DNA of 6,349 bases from F1-20-MAGs016 sp046086245 (GCA_046086245.1 JBJSXB010000364.1:1-6349); one strand, 5' to 3'. Positions 1 through 5,581 are shown, numbered from the stretch's first letter. A program made the numbers and translations. Notes: generated by a model not told the origin, from the letters alone.

Positions 1-34
1 CCCCCGGAGACCGAGCCATCCCCGAAGACCATGC

Positions 35-64
35 CCCATCCGACAGCGCCCCATCCGACAGCGC
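35..64. repeat. 15-bp perfect tandem duplication
   Basis: The unit cccatccgacagcgc occurs twice head to tail, at 35-49 and 50-64, with no mismatch. Its length is a multiple of three, so in the open minus-strand frame it simply repeats five residues (ALSDG). It lies in apparently non-coding DNA close to the window edge and is most simply read as a replication-slippage duplication. Confidence 0.85.
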
Positions 65-340
65 AGTGGGATCCGGTGGCACTCCGCTGAGCGCATCCCG
101 CGCCTCGCGGGTCCGAAACGGGCCGACGTCGCCTGCGGGACTCGATCGCCGCCCCCCCGACGGCAGGCCGGCGGCCCGTGAATTCGGTGAAGGGGCAGAG
201 CCGCGGCGGCGGGAGATCAGTCGAATCATGCTGTGCCCAGCGACCGCATCCCGGCATGTGCCCTGCGAAACCACGACGGGAAACACGACCCATGGCTGCT
301 GAGCGACGGCGGCGCGGGGACCACTCCCCAGCGGACGACC

Positions 341-371
341 GTCCCCCGCCGAACACGGTGTCGCGGGGGAC
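341..371 (-). terminator. GC-rich hairpin after acpP (possible terminator)
   Basis: A perfect 9-bp stem (gtcccccgc at 341-349 with gcgggggac at 363-371) encloses a 13-nt loop, 36 nt past the acpP stop. A second small hairpin follows in the direction of transcription (stem 316-320 with 325-329, loop ccac). There is no T-tract after either stem, so this is not a textbook intrinsic terminator. It could act as a Rho-assisted stop or protect the 3' end of the acpP transcript. Confidence 0.35.
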
Positions 372-406
372 CACCGTCGCGGCGGACCGCCGTGGAACCG
401 GGGTCC

Positions 407-646
407 TCACCCCGCCTGCTGCTTCTCGATGAACTCGACCGCCTGTCCCACCGTCTGGATCTTCTCGGCGGCGTCGTCCGGGATGTTGATCTCGAACTCC
501 TCCTCGAGTTCCATCACCAATTCCACGGTGTCGAGCGAATCGGCGCCGAGATCGTTGATGAACGAGGTCTGAGGGGTGATCTGTTCCTTGCTCACCCCGA
601 GTTGCGAGGCGACGATGTCGATCACCCGATCTTGAACGGAAGCCAC
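407..646 (-). CDS. acpP: Acyl carrier protein AcpP
   Basis: This 79-residue protein is the small acidic carrier that holds growing fatty-acyl chains as thioesters on a 4'-phosphopantetheine arm in the cytosolic type II fatty-acid synthase. The diagnostic GADSLD motif lies at residues 34-39, with Ser37 as the expected attachment site. It is followed by the acidic recognition helix TVELVMELEEEF, nearly identical to that of E. coli. The length is typical of the family. The start is a GTG at 644-646, supported by a strong AGGAGG at 654-659, 7 nt upstream, and the product begins MASVQDRVID as expected. It lies 331 nt beyond fabG, unlike the tight spacing of the other genes in its cluster, and a promoter-like sequence at 763-792 may give it its own high expression. 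The identification is secure. Confidence 0.98.
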   Translation of the reverse strand: MASVQDRVIDIVASQLGVSKEQITPQTSFINDLGADSLDTVELVMELEEEFEINIPDDAAEKIQTVGQAVEFIEKQQAG

Positions 647-762
647 CGTGAATCCTCCTGCGAGCCGATGAACCGGGGCCGGTTGAAGGTCCGACCGTCA
701 CCCGGGGGTGATCCGATCCTCGCCGACGACGACGTCCGCCGCGAGTCCGGAAACGAGCGTTG

Positions 763-792
763 GATATACCCGTTGGCCGCGGAGAGTGTCCA
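763..792 (-). promoter_or_regulatory. Candidate sigma70-type promoter for acpP
   Basis: On the minus strand, TGGACA (787-792, five of six matches to TTGACA) is followed after 18 bp by TATATC (763-768, four of six matches to TATAAT). It is a rare AT-rich patch in an otherwise GC-rich gap. Transcription would begin near 756, leaving a leader of about 110 nt before the acpP GTG. This is a pattern match only, with no experimental support. Confidence 0.5.
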
Positions 793-893
793 GACCGCAC
801 TTTCCCCAGACCCCCCAGGTGGAACCGCGGGTCCTCGACGCCGCGGGAAGCCCGTTTCCGGCCGCCTTCCGGGACGGGTACGACGTGGCCGCC

Positions 894-915
894 GCGCCGC
901 GGTCCGGTGCGGCGC
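894..915 (-). terminator. GC hairpin downstream of fabG
   Basis: A perfect 7-bp GC stem (gcgccgc at 894-900 with gcggcgc at 909-915) has an 8-nt loop, 62 nt past the fabG stop and before the candidate acpP promoter. No T-tract follows. It could attenuate read-through or stabilise the upstream mRNA, but hairpins of this size also arise by chance in such GC-rich DNA. Confidence 0.25.
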
Positions 916-977
916 ATCGGCGTTCGCGGCGACAGCCGCGCGGGTCGGGTCCGCAATGCCGCCACGCCCATCCGGCG

Positions 978-1772
978 TCAGCCGATCAGCCCACCATCCA
1001 CGGTCAACACCTGGGCGTTGACGTACGACGACGACGGGGACGCCAGAAACAGCACCGCGTCGGCGACTTCCCACGCTTCGCCGAGTCGCTTCGCGGGCAC
1101 GCGCTTCTTCACCTCGTCCATCAGGGCCGGGCCGAGGGCGGCGGTCATGTCGCTGGCGATGAAGCCCGGGGCGACCGCGTTGACGGTGATTTTCCGTCCG
1201 GCAAGTTCCTTCGCCACGGTCCGCGTCATTCCCACCAGCCCGGCCTTCGACGCCGAGTAGTTCGCCTGACCGGGATTGCCGATCAACCCCGAGACGCTGG
1301 CGACGTTGACGATCCGGCCGTAACGCTGCTGCATCATCGGTCGACTGACGGCCCGCATGAAGAGAAACGGACCGCGAAGATTGGTCGCGATGACCGTGTC
1401 CCATTCGTCATCGCTCATCCGCGGGATGAGCGTGTCACGGGTCACCCCGGCGTTGTTGACGAGGATGTCGATGCGCCCCAACTCGGTGTGAATCCGCTCG
1501 ACAAGTGCCGTGACGGCCTCTGCGTTCGACACGTCGCCGGGAAAACACTCGGCCCGACCGCCGCCGGCCCGGATCGCGGCCGCGACCTCGTCGAGTTTGC
1601 CGACCGAGCGGGCGACGAGCGCCACGGTGGCTCCGTTGGCTGCGAGCGTCTCCGCGATCGACCGCCCGATCCCCTGGGAGGCACCGGTGACGATCGCGAC
1701 CTGCCCGCCGAGATCGACCCGCAAGCGATCCTGCCGGTTGCCCGCTGTCTCCGCCATCGTCGTCTCCGCCAT
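978..1772 (-). CDS. fabG: 3-oxoacyl-[acyl-carrier-protein] reductase FabG
   Basis: FabG carries out the first reduction of each fatty-acid elongation cycle, converting 3-ketoacyl-AcpP to (R)-3-hydroxyacyl-AcpP with NADPH in the cytosol. This 264-residue short-chain dehydrogenase shows the Rossmann glycine motif TGASQGIGR (29-37), NNAG (106-109), and the catalytic set Asn131, Ser159, Tyr172 and Lys176 (NYSASK). QANYSASKAG and the C-terminal VDGG are typical of FabG. Arg55 at the end of the second strand fits NADPH preference. The N-terminus runs about 20 residues longer than in E. coli FabG and begins with a duplicated MAETTMAET. ATG1 (1770-1772) has GAGGAG 8 nt upstream (1781-1786); ATG6 (1755-1757) is also possible. 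It starts 54 nt after fabD, so it is probably co-transcribed with it. Confidence 0.96.
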   Translation of the reverse strand: MAETTMAETAGNRQDRLRVDLGGQVAIVTGASQGIGRSIAETLAANGATVALVARSVGKLDEVAAAIRAGGGRAECFPGDVSNAEAVTALVERIHTELGRIDILVNNAGVTRDTLIPRMSDDEWDTVIATNLRGPFLFMRAVSRPMMQQRYGRIVNVASVSGLIGNPGQANYSASKAGLVGMTRTVAKELAGRKITVNAVAPGFIASDMTAALGPALMDEVKKRVPAKRLGEAWEVADAVLFLASPSSSYVNAQVLTVDGGLIG

Positions 1773-1778
1773 CGTCGT
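1749..1778. repeat. 15-bp tandem duplication over the fabG start
   Basis: The unit ctccgccatcgtcgt is present twice without mismatch (1749-1763 and 1764-1778). Each copy carries one ATG and a GGAG-like element on the minus strand, so the duplication has copied the translation start of fabG in frame and produced the MAETTMAET N-terminus. Either ATG could be used. Confidence 0.85.
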
Positions 1779-1826
1779 TTCTCCTCGCGCGACCCATGCT
1801 CCGACGGTCCGGCACGCCGCCGTCGG

Positions 1827-2780
1827 TCACTCGCAGACACCCGACATGCCGACGGTGCGATCGATGCGCTTCATCAGCCCGCGGAGCACCCTCCCGGGCC
1901 CCACCTCGATCATCGTCCGCACGCCCATGGAGAGGAGGTACCGCATCGAGTCCTGCCACTCCACGACGCCGACGAGCTGCTTGGCAAGCAGCTCGCGGAT
2001 CTCCCCCGGATCGACGTGCGGCCGGGCATCGACGTTGCTCACGACCGGAATCTGCGGGGCGTGCAGCGGGGTCGCCGCGAGGGCGGCGGCGAGGCGTTCA
2101 CGTGCCGGCTCCATGAGGGACGTGTGGAACGCCCCGGCGACGTCGAGCGGCACGCACTTCATCGCCCCGGCGGCGGTCGCCGCCACGGCCAGCCGGTCGC
2201 AGGCGGCGGCGCTCCCGCTGACCACGATGTTCCCGGGGCAAAGCACGTTGGCGACCGACAGCACGTCCGCCCCGCGAACCTCCGCACACAGCGCGGCGAT
2301 CTGCTCCCGCTCGAGGCCGAGCACGGCGACCATTCCCCCGGGGCGGGCGTCGGCGCACGCCTGCATCGCCCGGCCTCGGGCGTCCACGAGGCGGACGGCA
2401 TCCTCGAAATCGATCGCCCCGGCGAAGACGAGCGCCGTGTACTCCCCGAGCGACAAGCCCGCGACCGCGGCGACGTGGGCTGGATATCCGTCACGCCGGG
2501 CACGCAACACCTCGAGGGCGGCGAGGCTCGTCACCAGGATGGCGGGCTGGCTGACCGCCGTCGAATCGAGCCGCGCCGCGGGACCTTCGCGGCACACGGC
2601 GGCGAGGTCGTACCCGAGAATTTCGCTGGCGCGGCCGAACAGTTCGAGGGCCGGTGCATGGTCGCACCATGCACCGAGCATGCCGACCGATTGGGCGCCC
2701 TGTCCGGGAAACAGCAGGGCTGCCGGCGGGTCGGCCGGGCAAGAATCGCGACCCGGCGACTGGTTGGCAGACGATGCCAA
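1827..2780 (-). CDS. fabD: Malonyl-CoA:ACP transacylase FabD
   Basis: FabD transfers the malonyl group from malonyl-CoA to the phosphopantetheine arm of AcpP, supplying the extender unit for fatty-acid synthesis. From the chosen TTG start the protein has 317 residues, close to the 309 of E. coli FabD. Visible landmarks are LFPGQGAQ near residues 23-30, the nucleophile Ser110 in GLSLGEYTAL, Arg135 in DARGRAMQ, catalytic His219 in GAFHTSLM, a VSNVDA stretch, and VGPGRVLRGL near the C-terminus. The usual GHSxGE elbow has Leu in place of His. The first in-frame ATG (2835-2837) would overlap rpmF by 53 nt. The TTG at 2778-2780 lies 4 nt after the rpmF stop with GAGGAA 7 nt upstream, so I prefer it; translation is probably coupled to rpmF. 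Function is secure, the start less so. Confidence 0.96.
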   Translation of the reverse strand: MASSANQSPGRDSCPADPPAALLFPGQGAQSVGMLGAWCDHAPALELFGRASEILGYDLAAVCREGPAARLDSTAVSQPAILVTSLAALEVLRARRDGYPAHVAAVAGLSLGEYTALVFAGAIDFEDAVRLVDARGRAMQACADARPGGMVAVLGLEREQIAALCAEVRGADVLSVANVLCPGNIVVSGSAAACDRLAVAATAAGAMKCVPLDVAGAFHTSLMEPARERLAAALAATPLHAPQIPVVSNVDARPHVDPGEIRELLAKQLVGVVEWQDSMRYLLSMGVRTMIEVGPGRVLRGLMKRIDRTVGMSGVCE

Positions 2781-2784
2781 CGCG

Positions 2785-2964
2785 TCATTCCTCGGACTTG
2801 ACGACCGCCCGGCCCATGTAGTGGCCGCAGGATCCACAAATCCGATGGGTCGGAACCGCCTTTCCGCAGTTGGAGCAGAAGGTCAACTGCCGGGGAACGA
2901 GAAAATCATGGGCCCGCCGGGAGCGGGTTTTTTGATTCGACTGACGTCGCTTTGGAACGGCCAT
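2785..2964 (-). CDS. rpmF: 50S ribosomal protein L32
   Basis: L32 is a small protein of the large ribosomal subunit. This 59-residue gene encodes MAVPKRRQSNQKTRSRRAHD at the N-terminus, the classic basic L32 start, followed by a zinc-ribbon with Cys30, Cys33, Cys43 and Cys46 as two CxxC pairs, and ends VVKSEE. Length and motifs match the zinc-binding form of the family. The ATG is at 2962-2964; the upstream AGGCAGGG is only a moderate ribosome binding site. A promoter-like sequence at 3002-3031 would give a leader of about 30 nt. It leads the fatty-acid cluster, its stop lying 4 nt before the fabD TTG. rpmF next to fab genes is a widespread arrangement, usually with plsX and fabH in between, which are missing here. 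Confidence 0.97.
   Translation of the reverse strand: MAVPKRRQSNQKTRSRRAHDFLVPRQLTFCSNCGKAVPTHRICGSCGHYMGRAVVKSEE
2788..2793 (-). promoter_or_regulatory. Shine-Dalgarno supporting the fabD TTG start
   Basis: GAGGAA on the minus strand lies within the last codons of rpmF, 7 nt before the TTG at 2778-2780. No ATG or GTG occurs in the fabD frame between the ATG inside rpmF and the conserved LLFPGQG segment. This site is therefore the main argument for starting fabD at TTG, with translation coupled to rpmF termination. Confidence 0.55.
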
Positions 2965-3001
2965 GACGCACCCTGCCTGCGGGAACCACCGGAACCCACG
3001 T

Positions 3002-3031
3002 ACTGTAGTGAGACGGCCGCTGGCCGGTCAA
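3002..3031 (-). promoter_or_regulatory. Candidate sigma70-type promoter for rpmF-fabD-fabG
   Basis: On the minus strand, TTGACC (3026-3031, five of six matches to consensus) and TACAGT (3002-3007, four of six) are separated by 18 bp in the 107-bp gap between ruvB and rpmF. The predicted start of transcription is near 2995, about 30 nt before the rpmF ATG. It directly follows the probable ruvB terminator, as expected of a clean operon boundary. Confidence 0.6.
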
Positions 3032-3071
3032 ACCGGGATCGCCGGCGTCGCGTCGGACCACCGCCTGCCGG

Positions 3072-4112
3072 TCAAAAAAGGCGTGGCTGCCCGGCAGCCC
3101 GGGGGGGCACCCCGAGGTGCTCCTCACCGCGTGGCGTCAACTGCCTGCCCCGCGGCGTCCGCACCACCAGTTCGCAGCGCAACAGGAACGGCTCGACGTC
3201 GGACTCCAACGTGTCGGTCGCGCTGCTCATGGTGTGGGCGATCGCCTCGATTCCCACCGGACCGCCGCCGAAGACACGGTGGATCGTCTCCAGGTAGCGG
3301 CGGTCGAAGCTGTCGAGCCCGATCGAATCGATGCCCTGCATGTCGAGCGCCTGCCGGGTGATGCTCAGATCGATCCGCCCGCCGGCCCGGCTGGTGGAGT
3401 AGTCGCGGATCCAGCGGAGGCGGTTGTTGGCGAGGCGGGGCGTGCCGCGACTGCGTTCCGCGATCTCGTCGGCGCTCGCGTCGTCCATCGGCATGCCGAG
3501 CCGCGCCGCGGATCGGCGCACGATCTCGGCGAGGTCCGCGGGGGAATAGAAGTCGAGGTGCTCGCGCATCTGGAAGCGATCGCGCAGCGGGGCCGAAATC
3601 AACCCTGCCCGTGTCGTCGCCCCGACGAGTGTGAACGGCCGTAACGGCATGTTGATCGTGCGGGCCGCGATCCCTTCGCCATAGGTGAAATCGACCCGAA
3701 AATCCTCCATCGCCGGATAGAGGAACTCCTCCACCGCGATCGGCAGCCGGTGGATCTCGTCGATGAACAGCACCGATCCCTCCGCCGCATTGGTGAGGTA
3801 GGGCATCAGGTCCTTGGGAGCCGACAGCGCCGCGCCGCTGGCGATCTGGACCGTCGTGCCCAACTCCCGCGGGATGCAGGTGGCGAAGGTGGTCTTGCCG
3901 AGTCCGGGCGGTCCGTCGAGAAGGATGTGCCCGAGCACGTCTCCCCGCTTGCGCGCGGCGTCGACGGCGATGGAGAGTCGCTCGTGCACCTCGCGCTGGC
4001 CGACCATCTCGGCCATCCGCTGCGGACGAAGGTCGCGGTCGTCACCATCACCGTCGGGCTGGGGCGCCGACGGATCGGGACGGACCGTCGCCTCGCGGTT
4101 GCTACGCGTCAT
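3072..4112 (-). CDS. ruvB: Holliday junction branch-migration ATPase RuvB
   Basis: RuvB is the AAA+ hexameric motor that, docked on RuvA, pumps DNA through Holliday junctions during recombinational repair. The 346-residue sequence has Walker A GPPGLGKT (67-74, Lys73), Walker B LFIDEIH (Asp118, Glu119), sensor I GATTRAG (164-170), the LRDRF arginine-finger region (Arg179) and sensor II RGTPRLANNRLR (Arg226). The C-terminal winged helix includes GGGPVGIEAIA and VRTPRGRQLT. The first 30 or so residues are acidic, low-complexity and family-typical in being variable. The ATG (4110-4112) has GAGGGGG about 8 nt upstream, within the 15-nt gap after ruvA, so the two are surely co-transcribed. The final codons carry a C7 run and a T6 run, and the latter forms part of a terminator-like structure. 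Identification is secure. Confidence 0.98.
   Translation of the reverse strand: MTRSNREATVRPDPSAPQPDGDGDDRDLRPQRMAEMVGQREVHERLSIAVDAARKRGDVLGHILLDGPPGLGKTTFATCIPRELGTTVQIASGAALSAPKDLMPYLTNAAEGSVLFIDEIHRLPIAVEEFLYPAMEDFRVDFTYGEGIAARTINMPLRPFTLVGATTRAGLISAPLRDRFQMREHLDFYSPADLAEIVRRSAARLGMPMDDASADEIAERSRGTPRLANNRLRWIRDYSTSRAGGRIDLSITRQALDMQGIDSIGLDSFDRRYLETIHRVFGGGPVGIEAIAHTMSSATDTLESDVEPFLLRCELVVRTPRGRQLTPRGEEHLGVPPRAAGQPRLF
3074..3099 (-). terminator. Intrinsic terminator overlapping the 3' end of ruvB
   Basis: On the minus strand a 6-bp GC stem (GGCTGC at 3094-3099 with GCAGCC at 3085-3090, 3-nt loop) is followed after 5 nt by six Ts (3074-3079). The T tract runs into the TGA stop of ruvB, so the structure sits inside the last codons of the gene. 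The gap between stem and T tract is longer than ideal, which weakens it. Its position between ruvB and a new promoter supports a role in ending the ruv transcript. Confidence 0.45.
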
Positions 4113-4127
4113 CCCGTCCCCCTCTGG

Positions 4128-4757
4128 TCATTTTCCCTTCTGCCCCTGACGGTAGATCGCCTCGAGCGCTTCCTGCGGATCCTTCCACGGCTTCTTGGAG
4201 CCGCGCAGGCCGTCGACGAGGCGCCGGGCATCGGTCTCGGAGTGGCCGATCGACCGCAGGACGGCGAACGTCTCGGCGAGAATGTCGCCGGCACTGGGGG
4301 CGGCGAGGGGCACGTCACGCCGCACCGCGAGCGCGAACTTCGGCATCCGTCGCCGCAGTTTGGCGATCATCCGCTCCGCGGTGGCCGCACCGATGCCGGG
4401 CAGCGTGGCGAGCGTCGCGGCGTCCTGTTCCTCGATCGCGGTGGCGATCTCGCCGACGGGGCGCACCATCGCGCGCAGCGCCTTGCGGACCCCGACGCCG
4501 TCGACTTCGCAGATCAGATCGAAGAACTCGCGCTCGACTTCGGAAAGAAAGCCGACGAGCCGGGGGACGAGATTGCCGCGGCCGGGCGTCCCCTCGAGAA
4601 ACTCGAGCGTGTGGAGCGTGACCGTCGCGCCGGCGCGACCTTGGAGCTCGCGCCGCACCATGTCGGGCACGAGCAACTCGTGCACCACCGCCCCCACGGC
4701 GAGGTCGATACCGGCCGGATCGACGCGCTCGAGAACCCCGGTGAGCCGCTTGATCAT
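4128..4757 (-). CDS. ruvA: Holliday junction DNA-binding protein RuvA
   Basis: RuvA binds four-way junctions as a tetramer, holds them in a square-planar form, and loads RuvB. The 209-residue protein (E. coli 203) has an N-terminal OB-fold (about 1-65, starting MIKRLTGVL), two helix-hairpin-helix motifs (CEVDGVGVRKAL at 83-94 and LPGIGAATAERM at 119-130), a flexible linker near 145-157, and a C-terminal RuvB-binding domain (about 158-205, ending EALEAIYRQ). The OB-fold is quite divergent from E. coli, while the helix-hairpin-helix part is well conserved. The ATG at 4755-4757 is chosen because it gives the conserved N-terminus and has GGAGG 9 nt upstream; the open frame extends further but lies inside ruvC. 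Its start overlaps the ruvC stop by 4 nt (ATGA), indicating coupled translation. Confidence 0.97.
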   Translation of the reverse strand: MIKRLTGVLERVDPAGIDLAVGAVVHELLVPDMVRRELQGRAGATVTLHTLEFLEGTPGRGNLVPRLVGFLSEVEREFFDLICEVDGVGVRKALRAMVRPVGEIATAIEEQDAATLATLPGIGAATAERMIAKLRRRMPKFALAVRRDVPLAAPSAGDILAETFAVLRSIGHSETDARRLVDGLRGSKKPWKDPQEALEAIYRQGQKGK

Positions 4758-5272
4758 CGTTGCCCGCCTCCACGCCCGGCGCCGCGCGGCTGGAGCAGGC
4801 GCAGACGGAGATGCCAGTCGGTGATCGCCACCGCGAGCGCGTCGGCGGCGTCGGCGGGCTGCGGCAGCGTGGCCAACCCCAACTCGCGCTGAACGGCGCG
4901 CTGCATCTGCCCCTTGTCGGCACGACCGCTGCCGGTGAGAAGCCGCTTCACGCGCGCCGGCGGATAGTGCTGGACGCCGAGCCCACACTGGGCGGCGGCC
5001 AGACAGATCACCCCCCGTGCGTGCCCCATGAGGATCGCCGTCCGCGGGTATTTCCCATGAACGAACAATTGTTCGACGGCCAACGCGCCGGGCCGCAATT
5101 CCTCGATGACTTCACGCACGCCGTCGTGGATGCTCGCCAACCGCTCCTCGATCGCCGTTCCTCGGGAGCGCACCGTGCCCGCCTCCACCAGGCGGATCAC
5201 CCCGGAACACCACTCGACGACGCCGTAGCCGGTGACCTCCAGCCCGGGGTCGAATCCGACGACACGCACCAC
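4754..5272 (-). CDS. ruvC: Holliday junction resolvase RuvC
   Basis: RuvC is the Mg-dependent dimeric endonuclease that cuts Holliday junctions after RuvAB migration. With the GTG start at 5270-5272 it has 172 residues, matching the 173 of E. coli. The four catalytic acids are visible: Asp8 (GFDPGLEVTGYG), Glu67 (VEQLF), and Asp141 and Asp144 (PADAADALAVAI), spaced almost as in E. coli (7, 66, 138, 141). The frame continues upstream to ATGs at 5408-5410 and 5465-5467, which would add 46 or 65 residues made largely of hexapeptide repeats. I prefer the GTG because family members begin only a few residues before the first Asp, and a weak GGGA lies 6 nt upstream. The ATG at 5410 remains a real alternative. 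The product ends in a Gly/Arg-rich tail. The stop overlaps the ruvA ATG. Confidence 0.96.
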   Translation of the reverse strand: MVRVVGFDPGLEVTGYGVVEWCSGVIRLVEAGTVRSRGTAIEERLASIHDGVREVIEELRPGALAVEQLFVHGKYPRTAILMGHARGVICLAAAQCGLGVQHYPPARVKRLLTGSGRADKGQMQRAVQRELGLATLPQPADAADALAVAITDWHLRLRLLQPRGAGRGGGQR

Positions 5273-5284
5273 GGAGCGTCCCGT

Positions 5285-5392
5285 GGTCTCATGCTGGACC
5301 ACGGTCTCATGCTGGACCACGGTCGCTTGCTGGGCCACGGTTGCCCGATGGGCAGTTGGCGCCCGATGGGTCACGGTCGCCTCGGCACTGTG
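5285..5392. repeat. 18-bp degenerate tandem repeat before RuvC core
   Basis: Six consecutive 18-bp units cover this stretch. Units at 5285-5302 and 5303-5320 are identical (ggtctcatgctggaccac); those at 5321-5338, 5339-5356, 5357-5374 and 5375-5392 diverge progressively, keeping ggtcgc and gatggg or ctggg cores. In the ruvC frame each unit encodes six residues: HSAEAT, VTHRAP, TAHRAT, VAQQAT, VVQHET, VVQHET. Because the unit is a multiple of three, the frame stays open. The tract is either an N-terminal extension of RuvC or part of its mRNA leader. Confidence 0.85.
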
Positions 5393-5416
5393 CGCACGAA
5401 CAGCCCTCATGCAGGC

Positions 5417-5446
5417 AGCGTAGCGACACCGACCGGGGAACCCCAA
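5417..5446 (-). promoter_or_regulatory. Weak candidate promoter for ruvCAB
   Basis: On the minus strand, TTGGGG (5441-5446) lies 18 bp before TACGCT (5417-5422). The matches to consensus are poor (three of six each), but it is the best pair I see between the tRNA and ruvC. Transcription would start near 5410, at the upstream ATG itself, leaving either a nearly leaderless long RuvC or a leader of roughly 140 nt containing the repeats. A 10-bp palindrome ggggaacccc (5435-5444) overlaps the -35 side. I see no E. coli-type LexA box. Confidence 0.25.
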
Positions 5447-5507
5447 GTCCAAACCGCCGCGTGCCACCGCTGGTGGGCGGCGCCGCGTCGAGAGATGTAC
5501 CGTCGAC

Positions 5508-5581
<74 letters not shown>

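Larger units (their letters stand above)
1..406. other. Gene-poor region downstream of acpP
   Basis: I see no supportable gene here. Two minus-strand frames stay open to the window edge, from ATGs at 293 and 229 (the latter beginning MIRLISRRRGS). Neither has a Shine-Dalgarno sequence, both are rich in Arg, Gly, Ser and Pro as expected of chance frames in GC-rich DNA, and neither shows a known motif. A fabF gene often follows acpP, but I find no FabF N-terminus (an RRVVVTG-like stretch) on the minus strand. What the region does hold is GC-rich hairpins just past acpP (341-371 and 316-329) and a 15-bp tandem duplication at 35-64. A gene beginning very near base 1 cannot be excluded. Confidence 0.5.
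647..977. other. fabG-acpP intergenic region
   Basis: These 331 bases contain no gene I can support; open frames crossing them on both strands look like chance frames in GC-rich DNA. In the direction of transcription the region holds a GC hairpin (894-915) after fabG, a sigma70-like promoter (763-792), a leader of roughly 110 nt, and the acpP ribosome binding site (654-659). This is consistent with acpP having a transcript of its own. Confidence 0.6.

Noticed and set aside
2781..2837. fabD start at the ATG at 2837
   Set aside because: It overlaps rpmF by 53 nt and adds residues without counterpart in the family; the TTG at 2780 has better spacing and a ribosome binding element.
2906..3127. 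73-residue minus-strand open frame overlapping the rpmF promoter
   Set aside because: It overlaps rpmF in another frame, crosses the promoter and the ruvB end, and has no motif.
708..3297. Very long plus-strand open frames (697 residues from 708, 595 residues from 1510)
   Set aside because: They lie antisense to fabG, fabD and rpmF, are dominated by Arg, Ala, Pro and His, and lack any motif. They are frame shadows caused by high GC at third codon positions.
4758..4988. Upstream extension of the ruvA frame to 4988
   Set aside because: This part lies inside ruvC and is Arg/Ala-rich shadow sequence; the conserved RuvA start MIKRLTGVL with GGAGG upstream fixes the ATG at 4757.
5285..5392. CRISPR array
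   Set aside because: The 18-bp units are directly adjacent without spacers and diverge gradually, so this is a minisatellite.
5411..5507. LexA/SOS operator before ruvC
   Set aside because: No CTGT-N8-ACAG or clear direct/inverted operator was seen; the 10-bp palindrome ggggaacccc alone is too weak to call.
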